Of a DNA stretch of 52,693 nucleotides, positions 16,116 to 23,213 are shown piece by piece. The notes beneath the pieces were generated by a model that saw only the letters and a list, made by a program, of their open reading frames with translations, searched no databases and was not told the DNA's origin. Position 1 is the stretch's first letter; each line of letters starts with the position of its first letter. The DNA comes from an uncultured Bacteroidales bacterium. Lineage in GTDB: Bacteria > Bacteroidota > Bacteroidia > Bacteroidales > Muribaculaceae. A program made the translations under genes and the position numbers. The stretch is taken from assembly GCA_946011725.1 (NCBI GenBank), contig CAMGBT010000009.1, positions 1 to 52,693 of the forward strand. The letters are read 5' to 3'.

Positions 16116-17927
16116 TTAAGGGATAAATAGTTTGCTGACGTTGCTGCCTTGGCGACGGATGAACACGCCGTTGGCAGGTTCGCTCACGGGCATACCTTGC
16201 AGGTTGAAGTACTCAACGGGTGCGGTGAGGTCGGCTTCAAAGTCAATGGCGGACGACTGACCGGTGTCGCCGTCTTTGTTGTAGACGCCGTTGTTGCGCA
16301 CCTTCACGTTGTCGCCGGTTTGCGAGCCGGCATTGTTGTTGAAGATGATGTTGAGGGTGGAGTAGTCGAAGTCGGCTTCGAAGGTGCCTACCCACAGGCC
16401 GGAATCGTTATTGTAGGTCATCGCCTTGCCGGGCCAGCCGCCCACGAAGTCGTTGTACTCGTTGTTGGAGCCGCCGTAGATGTAGAAGTTGACGGTGCTC
16501 CAGTTGGAGGCGGAGTTGTCGAAGAAGATGGTGACTTGGCCGTCGGGTGCGGGTCCGGGGTCAGGCGTGGGATCAGGATCGGGATCGGGGTCCGGGTCGG
16601 GGGTTGGGTCGGGATTGGGGTCGAGCTCATCGGAGTAAATTACCGCAATGCCGGAGGAGCCTACGTTGCCGGAGATGGTCGACGAGGTAACGGTGAAGCG
16701 GTTGCCCGACACGCGGTCGGTGTATGTGCCGGCGGGGCAGTAGCCGTTAACGTTCGACACCGACACTTGGCCGCTGCCTTTCATCACGATAACGGCGCCA
16801 CCGTTTTCGCGGGTGATGACGCACTTATTGCCATCGCTCTGGAATGCGTCGCGGCGCGAGCCCATGATGTTATGGAAGCGGTTGACGGCGGCCACTTCGG
16901 TGGCGGTGAAGTGGGTGGAGCCTTTGCCCACCTTGATGTTGCCGAAGCCGGTGGTGTTGGGGCGGGAGAAATAGAGCACGGTGACGCCTTGGCGAGCGGC
17001 GTAGGCGGCGTAAGCGCGGTCGATTACGTCTTGGGAGCGCGATTGCGACCACTCGTCGTTGCTGTACGTGTCGTGGCTTTCAGCCCAGTACACCACCTTC
17101 GAGGGCGAGAGGCGTTGATTGTTGATCCACTCGCCGGCCGCATTGTTGGGCACGCCGCCGTTGTCCCTGGCGGCATAGTTGGAGTAGCGGTTGTCGGTCA
17201 CCGACATATATTTGGCATACTCGGTGATGATCGAGGAGTTGGGACCCGGCTCGTTGAGGATTTCGCCATAGTGGTACATACCTTCGATTGAGGTGACCTC
17301 GCTCCAGAAGTTGCAGCCTTCGGAGGGCAGGCCGATGTGCTTGGCGGCGTCCCAGCGAATGCCGTCCACGCCCATGTCGCGGAGGGTTTGGATGAAGGAT
17401 TTGGCACGAGCGATTACCTCGGAGTCTTCGGAGTTGATGTCGCCGTAGTCGCCGAGCTGGCCGTGGGTGATGGAGTAGCGGTCGCCGTAGTTGATGCCGC
17501 CGTTGAAGCGGACGCGGCCGTTGGAATCCCACCAAGTGTCGTGGTAGCCGGCGGTCTTGTCCACGTGGTTGGCCACCACGTCCACGATGACCTTGATGCC
17601 GTAGGTGTGAGCGTCGGTGCAGAGACCGCGCAGGTCGGTTTCAGAGCAGTATGAGGAGGCCTTGAATGCCAAGTCGTAAGGGCGATAGAGCGCGTGCCAG
17701 TACTCGCCGGAACGGGCATCGGGACGCTGTACCGGCGAAATTTGCACAGCGCCAAATCCGGCGGCGGCAATGTCGGGCAACGCCTTGCGCACATCGGCCA
17801 CAGGCCAGTCAAAGCAATGCAATATGGTGCCTTCCTGAATGGTGGCCGGCAGGTTGTAGTCCTGCGCCATCATAGCGGGGGCACATAGGGTGAAGATTAG
17901 GAATAAATTCCGAAAAAATTTGGTCAT
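16116..17927 (-). CDS. Secreted GH13 alpha-amylase with starch-binding module
   Basis: A 603-residue glycoside hydrolase family 13 enzyme, predicted to cleave alpha-1,4-glucan. The signal peptide is MTKFFRNLFLIFTLCAPAMM, cleaved near AQ-DYN. The catalytic domain (~25-420) has region I DVVANHV, nucleophile Asp193 in DGIRWDAAKH, acid/base Glu222 in YGEILNEPG and Asp286 in ESHDTYSN. A Pro-Asp-rich linker (~435-460) joins it to a CBM26-like starch-binding module (FYIYGGSNNEYNDF, GGWPGKAMT). It ends with the YFNLQGMPV...FIRR tail. It is the middle gene of the starch operon. A rho-independent terminator sits directly upstream of its start, so its level may be set by readthrough from the first amylase. 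Confidence 0.92.
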   Translation of the reverse strand: MTKFFRNLFLIFTLCAPAMMAQDYNLPATIQEGTILHCFDWPVADVRKALPDIAAAGFGAVQISPVQRPDARSGEYWHALYRPYDLAFKASSYCSETDLRGLCTDAHTYGIKVIVDVVANHVDKTAGYHDTWWDSNGRVRFNGGINYGDRYSITHGQLGDYGDINSEDSEVIARAKSFIQTLRDMGVDGIRWDAAKHIGLPSEGCNFWSEVTSIEGMYHYGEILNEPGPNSSIITEYAKYMSVTDNRYSNYAARDNGGVPNNAAGEWINNQRLSPSKVVYWAESHDTYSNDEWSQSRSQDVIDRAYAAYAARQGVTVLYFSRPNTTGFGNIKVGKGSTHFTATEVAAVNRFHNIMGSRRDAFQSDGNKCVITRENGGAVIVMKGSGQVSVSNVNGYCPAGTYTDRVSGNRFTVTSSTISGNVGSSGIAVIYSDELDPNPDPTPDPDPDPDPDPTPDPGPAPDGQVTIFFDNSASNWSTVNFYIYGGSNNEYNDFVGGWPGKAMTYNNDSGLWVGTFEADFDYSTLNIIFNNNAGSQTGDNVKVRNNGVYNKDGDTGQSSAIDFEADLTAPVEYFNLQGMPVSEPANGVFIRRQGSNVSKLFIP

Positions 17928-17932
17928 GGTTA

Positions 17933-17980
17933 CAAAAAAATAAAATACTCCCGCGCTGCCGGAGCTGCGCGAGAGTATTT
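17933..17980 (-). terminator. Rho-independent terminator between the two amylase genes
   Basis: On the minus strand a 14-bp stem (AAATACTCTCGCGC paired with GCGCGGGAGTATTT, one G-U) is followed by TTTTATTTTTTTG, a clear intrinsic terminator. It ends only ~6 bp before the ATG of the second amylase at 17927, with no obvious separate promoter in the 63-bp gap. Confidence 0.75.
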
Positions 17981-17990
17981 AGGGGTTGGA

Positions 17991-20900
17991 TTAAGGTATG
18001 AAGACTTTGGAAACCTTATTGCCTTGGCGACGGATGAACACACCATTGGAGGGTTCAGCCACTTGCACGCCTTGCAAGTTGTAGTAGATTACTTCGCTTT
18101 CGGCTTCGGTGGCGATGTTTTCAACGCCGGATTTGCCGGTGTCGCCGTCTTTGTTGTAGACGCCGTTGTTGCGCACCTTCACATTGTCGCCGGATTGCTT
18201 GCCGGTACCGTCGTTGAAGATTACGTTGAGGATGGAGCAGTCGAAGTCAGCTTCGAAAGTGCCCACGTAGTAGCCGGTGACGGCGTCGAGGGTCATAGCC
18301 TTGCCGGGCCAGCCGCCTACGAAGCCGTTGTACTCGTTGTTGGAGCCACCGTAGATGTAGAAGTGTAAGTTACTCCAGTTGGCGGAGGAGTTGTCGAAGT
18401 AGATGGTGACGGTGTTAGCGGAGGGTTGAGCCACCTTGGTGAAGGTGTAGGCGCCGACTTTAGTTTGGCCTTCGCCGATAGCGCTCCAGCTCAGGGTAAC
18501 GGATTCGCCGTCGGCCATGTCAGCGCCGAGGGTAACGGTGACGGTGCCGGAGAAGGATACGGGCGAGCCGTTGCCGATGGTGTAGGTGGCCGAGGTGCAG
18601 TATTCGTTGGCGGTGAGGGTCACGTTGATGGTGCCTACGAATTCGCCGCCACGGGGCGATACGCTTACCGAGGGTTCGGGATCAACTACCACGTCGTCGA
18701 GTTTGGTGTATCTGCCGTTGCCGTCCCATGCGTAGTAGGAATCTTCGGTGATGCCTTCGATGTCGGAGGTCTTGTTGGAACCGTTGTTGCTGAGGATGAA
18801 GTTGAACGATTCGTATTCGAAGCAGGTGAAGTAGTAGAATGTGTGTCCGCCGATTACTTTGGAGTTGGTAAGGGTTTGGCCGGGCCAAGCGCCGTTGAGC
18901 TCAACGGTTTGGCCGGAAGCGTTCTTAGTCCAAGCGTAGAAGGAGGGAGCGGTGGGACCGGTTACGTATACGGTGATAGCGGCATTGGGGTCAACTTTGG
19001 TGTAAACGGCCGAGCCGGTGAAATCGGAGTCGCCGTTGGAAGCGCTCCAAGTAACAGTGACTTTGTCGCCGTAGTTCATATCAGCACCGATGGTGAACTG
19101 CACAGGAGCGCCGGGGGTGAGGTCTTGGCGAGCGTTGCTGCCAACTTGGATCCAACCGGACACTGCGGCTTCGGTCAGAGAAGCGGTAACTGTGAGGGTT
19201 TCGGTTTTGAAGCCGCCGCCGGCGGGGGAGAGTTCTACCGAAGCGGGCTTGGAAGCGTCGTCGGCAGTGTAGTATTCGGTGGTACCGGGGTCGTCGAAGG
19301 TGACGCTGCCGCCGTGAGCCACGGGCGAGGTGGAGTAGATGTATTGGCCTTCTTCGCCAACCTTGCCGCCCTTCCAGTCTTTAACGAGCACGCGGAGTTG
19401 GCCTTGAGTTTGGGGAGCGGTTACGGTTACGGAGCCATTGGTGACGCTGTAGGAAGTGCCGGTAACGACGTCCACGTAGGTGCCGTTGGGCACGCCGGTG
19501 AAGGTAGCACCGCCGTTGATAGCTACCAGAGCGTAGCTTTCATCCTTGTAAGCACGTTTGAATGCCCAACCGCCGGAAGCGGTGCAGCCGTCGAAGGTGT
19601 ATTGACCTTTGCGCAGAGCGGGCACGGCAGCGCGGATTTGGTTGAGGCGACGGATGTGTTGAGCCAAGTCGGCGTTGAGGGTTTGAGCCACATTGCCCGA
19701 GGCGGTGTATTCGCAGAAGTCGGTGGTGGTGACGGTGCCTTCGAGGTAGTTGCCGAAGTAAGCACGGCCGGAGTTTTTCACAGGCATATCGGTGCCGCCG
19801 GCATCAACCTTGCAGCCTTTCTTGAATTCCACTTCGGAACCGTAGTAGATACAGGGCACGCCGCGGAATGTGAACATAAGCGACAGGTTTTCAGCCCATT
19901 GAGCTGTGCCGCCGTTAAAGCGGGTGCCGTCGTTGGGGCCGGGGCAGTAGTCGTGCGAGTCCACGTAAACCAGGTTGAAGGAAGCGTCGTTGTAGAGGTG
20001 GTCGCCGGATTTGGCGATGTGGATAGCGGAAGCGGCATTGTTGAAGGTGTAGTGCATGGGGAAGTCGATGATATTGAAGCCGGAAGCTTTGCTGTAATCG
20101 GGCTCGTGCCATGCGCCGTCTTTCATGAATACGTTGTCGCTGGTTTCGTTGAATTCGGTTTCTTGTTCGCAGAGAACCATGGGGCCAACGGGGCTATCGT
20201 GGCCTTCATTGAGGACTTGAGTGTCCCAATATTCTTGCGAGCCGTCGTATTGGTCGAGCAGGTTTTGGGGAGATGCCCAAGTGTAGAAATAGCTCGAGAG
20301 GTTAGCTTGGCCGCGGTAGGTTACTTCGCTGAAGCGTGCGCAGCATTCACCGAACATATAGAAGGGGCAACCGTTGAGGCGCTTGTCCTTGTATTGCTCG
20401 CCGAGAGCCAGGAATTGGGGGATGAATTGCTTGTTGAAGGTCAAACGGGAGATGTGACCGGTGGTGTCGATACGGAAGCCGTCCACACCCATCTTGATGA
20501 ACTCGCCGTAGCATTTCACCAGATATTCGGCCACGGTGTTGTTCTCGGTGTTGAGGTCCACGCAGTCACCGGCGATTTGACCCCACCAGCGGTTGGGATA
20601 GTCCCAGTTCCAACCGGTAGCGTAGTGGTGGTAGTAGTTGTGGCTATCGTATTCCGGATTCTTGAAGTATTTGAAGCGAGCTTGGTACTGTGCGGTGCCG
20701 CCGAGCTCGTTGTAGTTCGAAGGCAGACGGTCGTAGTTGGGGATAACGGACGCGGATACCGAAGCTTGGTCCTGAATGCGTTGGCTGCGGGTGAACAGCG
20801 GGTTGAGGTTGACTTCGCCGAAGTTGCCGGTGTGGTTGAGCACGATGTCGAGGATAATCTTCATGCCCTTGGCGTGAGCGGCATCAATCAGGCTTTGGAA

Positions 20901-21308
20901 AGTAACGTCCTCGGCCGAGCCCCACGAAGTGCGGCTCTCATAACGGAGGTCAACAGAGCTGATATCCATAGCGTGATAGCCGTGGAAGTCAGTGCCGGAT
21001 GCATTTTGCACCACCGGAGTAATCCAGATAGCAGTAAAGCCCAAAGCTTTGATGTAGTCCAATTTTTCAATCAAACCGGCGAAGTCACCGCGCCAGTCAG
21101 GGTCATTGTTGGCAATCTGCACGTTCTGGTGGTCCCAGCCGCACACATTGTTTTTCGGGTCACCATCGTAAAAACGGGTGGTCATCGCAAAGTAGACCGT
21201 TTCATCGCGGAAGTCGCTACGTTCACCCACAAATGTTTCAGCCGAAACATTCATCGAGGTCGTGAGCGCCATCAGTCCTCCCAAGAGGATTTTGGAGATG
21301 TTTCTCAT
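17991..21308 (-). CDS. Large secreted GH13 alpha-amylase with multiple C-terminal modules
   Basis: A 1105-residue family 13 amylase, first gene of the starch operon. The signal peptide MRNISKILLGGLMALTTSMN is cleaved near VSA-ET. The catalytic domain covers ~25-620: region I DIVLNH, nucleophile Asp281 in DGFRIDTTGH, acid/base Glu321 in MFGECC, and Asp453 in VDSHDYCPGPND. The C-terminus holds two Ig-like segments (~676-770, ~878-960), each with SP(A/R)GG(G/E)F, and two starch-binding modules (~776-865; ~965-1050 with FYIYGGSNNEYNGF and GGWPGKAMT, nearly the same as in the second amylase). It ends in YYNLQGVQV...FIRR. Its promoter is at 21386. There is no SusC/SusD pair in the window, so product uptake is encoded elsewhere. 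Confidence 0.92.
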   Translation of the reverse strand: MRNISKILLGGLMALTTSMNVSAETFVGERSDFRDETVYFAMTTRFYDGDPKNNVCGWDHQNVQIANNDPDWRGDFAGLIEKLDYIKALGFTAIWITPVVQNASGTDFHGYHAMDISSVDLRYESRTSWGSAEDVTFQSLIDAAHAKGMKIILDIVLNHTGNFGEVNLNPLFTRSQRIQDQASVSASVIPNYDRLPSNYNELGGTAQYQARFKYFKNPEYDSHNYYHHYATGWNWDYPNRWWGQIAGDCVDLNTENNTVAEYLVKCYGEFIKMGVDGFRIDTTGHISRLTFNKQFIPQFLALGEQYKDKRLNGCPFYMFGECCARFSEVTYRGQANLSSYFYTWASPQNLLDQYDGSQEYWDTQVLNEGHDSPVGPMVLCEQETEFNETSDNVFMKDGAWHEPDYSKASGFNIIDFPMHYTFNNAASAIHIAKSGDHLYNDASFNLVYVDSHDYCPGPNDGTRFNGGTAQWAENLSLMFTFRGVPCIYYGSEVEFKKGCKVDAGGTDMPVKNSGRAYFGNYLEGTVTTTDFCEYTASGNVAQTLNADLAQHIRRLNQIRAAVPALRKGQYTFDGCTASGGWAFKRAYKDESYALVAINGGATFTGVPNGTYVDVVTGTSYSVTNGSVTVTAPQTQGQLRVLVKDWKGGKVGEEGQYIYSTSPVAHGGSVTFDDPGTTEYYTADDASKPASVELSPAGGGFKTETLTVTASLTEAAVSGWIQVGSNARQDLTPGAPVQFTIGADMNYGDKVTVTWSASNGDSDFTGSAVYTKVDPNAAITVYVTGPTAPSFYAWTKNASGQTVELNGAWPGQTLTNSKVIGGHTFYYFTCFEYESFNFILSNNGSNKTSDIEGITEDSYYAWDGNGRYTKLDDVVVDPEPSVSVSPRGGEFVGTINVTLTANEYCTSATYTIGNGSPVSFSGTVTVTLGADMADGESVTLSWSAIGEGQTKVGAYTFTKVAQPSANTVTIYFDNSSANWSNLHFYIYGGSNNEYNGFVGGWPGKAMTLDAVTGYYVGTFEADFDCSILNVIFNDGTGKQSGDNVKVRNNGVYNKDGDTGKSGVENIATEAESEVIYYNLQGVQVAEPSNGVFIRRQGNKVSKVFIP

Positions 21309-21385
21309 GATAAAAAATGTAATATAATAAATAAGTATGACAGGTGGCGAATGGATATACTTCGCCCATTAGTTTGTATCGCCGG

Positions 21386-21417
21386 CAAAGTTACAAATTT
21401 TTTTTCATTTCCGCAAA
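21386..21417 (-). promoter_or_regulatory. Promoter for the starch-degradation operon
   Basis: On the minus strand TTTG, 20 bp, TAACTTTG. The transcript should begin near 21379, giving a leader of about 70 nt before the ATG at 21308. Confidence 0.8.
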
Positions 21418-21469
21418 TTTTTTTTGAAAGAAGAGCTGCGGGCGGTTCGATAAAGCCCACAGCCCCGAC

Positions 21470-21491
21470 AAAAAAACGCAGCTAAAGCTGC
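21470..21491 (-). terminator. Terminator downstream of the AbiE/tamBL strand
   Basis: On the minus strand GCAGCT-TT-AGCTGC is followed by GTTTTTTT. It lies between the duplicated tamL end and the starch promoter and would stop minus-strand transcripts arriving from the AbiE cassette or tamBL. Confidence 0.6.
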
Positions 21492-21530
21492 TCCGCCGAA
21501 GACGAAAATAAGCGGGGGCACAGCCGGAGA

Positions 21531-21630
21531 TATGGCAAAATTCTACGGCATATTTTTTAGTGTGCCGTGTGGTTGTGGTTAGAAGGGGTAGCCGATGGCC
21601 AGGTGGAAGGCGAGGGATTTGCCGAAGGAG
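21531..21630. repeat. tamL': Direct repeat copy A: duplicated tamL 3' end
   Basis: 100 bp nearly the same as 23115-23213. Read on the minus strand from 21630 it encodes SFGKSLAFHLAIGYPF and a stop, the last 16 residues of TamL (which reads SFSKSLAF there), plus the tamL downstream sequence. It is a gene-end remnant, not a gene, and marks one edge of the AbiE cassette. Confidence 0.9.
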
Positions 21631-21631
21631 C

Positions 21632-22492
21632 TTATTGTGGCCAAAGCATCTCCGCTTTTGGCAGTAAGTTCTCCAAAATAGTTTTAACTACTATTGAAAA
21701 GTCAAGATTGTCATGATATTTGATTCTTCTAAGAAATGATCTCCACTGCTGAAGCCGCGAATTATCCTCGCAAAATTGTGGGTCAAAAAGTGATGCGTTT
21801 GGCTTCTTCAGAAGGTTGCGATTGCTGAAAGTATTTATAATTGCTTTCTGCAATTCGTTGTCATTTATGAGCTTATTCTTGATTAGTTGGTAGCAGTCAA
21901 AAAAATCTTTCATGCGGCTATTGGTAGTATCGCGGTCAATCATTGTGTGAAATTTTTCTGCCACAAGTGTTTCTAATGAATAAGCTTTCAGCGAAATGGG
22001 TGGGCGACCTTCCAAGATGGTGGGATAATCTAATGAAATTGGACCGTTTGATATGACATCTCCAAAGCCTATATCAATTGACATAGGAAATACAATAGTA
22101 TCTAAATGAGCATAGAATGAAAAACGCGAACCGGGATATTTTTTATCGATAGTGATGGGCGAATACTTAATACTTGCTGTGTCAAACACTACTCCATCAT
22201 CAGCGCATTCTATGCTTAGAATATCAACAATAGCTTTGGTTAGAATCTGTCGGTCTCAACTTATGTTCGTGGCTAAAAAGTCCACATCAACGGTGGGCCT
22301 TGAGTTTAGTCCCACAAATGCGTATATTAATGCGCCTCCCTTCAGAATGAAGGAATCTCTGAATTGGCTGATTGAGATGCGATAAAGAAGGCGCTCGTTA
22401 AAGTATCTACTCAATAAGTACATGTAGTTATGCGATGAAGCATTCTTTATGTTGAGCAGACGAGTGCGGATGGATTTGCCAATATTTTTCAT
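21632..22492 (-). pseudogene. abiEii: AbiEii-type nucleotidyltransferase toxin, interrupted by TGA
   Basis: A 286-codon frame read from 22492 to 21632, broken by TGA at 22256-22258 (codon 79). The first part (78 aa) has the nucleotidyltransferase signature FILKGGALIYAF and RPTVDVDF. The second part, in the same frame, has SLETLVAEKFHTMIDRD and MKDFFDCYQL, the later AbiEii motifs. Without the stop the length and motif order fit an AbiEii/AbiGii toxin, which modifies its target by nucleotide transfer and blocks growth or phage propagation. The start overlaps the antitoxin stop by 4 bp (ATGA). The stop separates the catalytic GG/DxD part from the C-terminal part, so the toxin is probably dead, unless this is a sequencing error. 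AT-richer than its neighbours. Confidence 0.85.
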
Positions 22493-23079
22493 TCAGTGAG
22501 AGCGATTTCGAGGTAGATTCTGAGGGTGGTCCATACGCGCAGGCGTTTGGCATAGTCTGTCAAAAGGGGTATGTTGCGATCCCGGCGGCGAAGGTAGCTT
22601 TTGAGCACTTCTGCGCACAAGTCGTGACCGATTTTGTTGCGATATTTTATTGCATCGCAAACGCTGCGTTCGGCATCGGTTATGCGTACCTCATGACCGG
22701 AATAATTAGCCGAGGTAATACCGAAGTTAAGCAGCTCGTTTTGCCAGTAGTATATCGAAATCGGTAGTATTGAGGGCGTTACCACCTTGCGCTTTCGGGC
22801 GATCGCTATGCAAATGCTTGGGGGGACGGTGGTGGTGAGGTTGTGGTAAAACCATGCGCTGTACAGGCAAACAACGCCTGAGGGCACGATGCTCTCCACA
22901 TCGATCATGATGTCCATCAGTGCTTCCGGTTGCGAGTAAATGCCATGGCGCAACCGAATCAACTCGCCGTTGCGGTATGCGCGGCGAATATGATTATAAG
23001 TGGTACCATCACGGAGTGCTCGTGTGGTAACAAATCTGTTATCTATGGCTGTTTGCGAAGTGATATTGGACATAAGCAT
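22489..23079 (-). CDS. abiEi: AbiEi-type antitoxin / transcriptional repressor
   Basis: A 196-residue protein matching the AbiEi family of type IV toxin-antitoxin antitoxins. The N-terminus (~15-55, FVTTRALRDG, IRRAYRNGELIRLRHGIYS) is the winged-helix domain that binds the system's own promoter. The C-terminal region (TDAERSVCDAIKYRNKIG) carries the conserved antitoxin motif. It overlaps the toxin start by 4 bp, so translation is coupled. The start is 23079 (MLMSN) or 23073; the promoter ends at 23093. The frame is intact although the toxin is not. Lower GC than the flanking tam and amylase genes points to acquisition. Confidence 0.85.
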   Translation of the reverse strand: MLMSNITSQTAIDNRFVTTRALRDGTTYNHIRRAYRNGELIRLRHGIYSQPEALMDIMIDVESIVPSGVVCLYSAWFYHNLTTTVPPSICIAIARKRKVVTPSILPISIYYWQNELLNFGITSANYSGHEVRITDAERSVCDAIKYRNKIGHDLCAEVLKSYLRRRDRNIPLLTDYAKRLRVWTTLRIYLEIALTE

Positions 23080-23092
23080 AACAATTCATTCG

Positions 23093-23123
23093 CAAATTTA
23101 CGAAAAATTTTTTATATGGCAAA
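23093..23123 (-). promoter_or_regulatory. Promoter for the AbiE cassette
   Basis: On the minus strand TTTG (in the repeat, 23120-23123), 19 bp, TAAATTTG (23093-23100). The leader is very short. The -33 element lies inside direct-repeat copy B. Confidence 0.6.
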
Positions 23124-23213
23124 ATTCTACGGCATATTTTTTAGTGTGCCGTGGGGTTTGGTTAGAAGGGGTAGCCGATGGCCAGGTGGAAGGCGAGGGA
23201 TTTGCTGAAGGAG
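23115..23213. repeat. Direct repeat copy B: tamL 3' end and downstream
   Basis: The second copy of the ~100-bp repeat at 21531-21630, here forming the real end of tamL. The two copies are in the same orientation and enclose abiEi and abiEii exactly. Confidence 0.9.

Noticed and set aside
16149-17291. 380-residue open frame opposite the second amylase
   Set aside because: It is antisense to a gene with all GH13 catalytic motifs.
18426-21485. 1019-residue open frame opposite the large amylase
   Set aside because: It is antisense to a clear GH13 gene. Its low-complexity Val/Gly/Ala/Glu-rich translation, with no signal or motif, is the usual shadow of GC-biased codon use.
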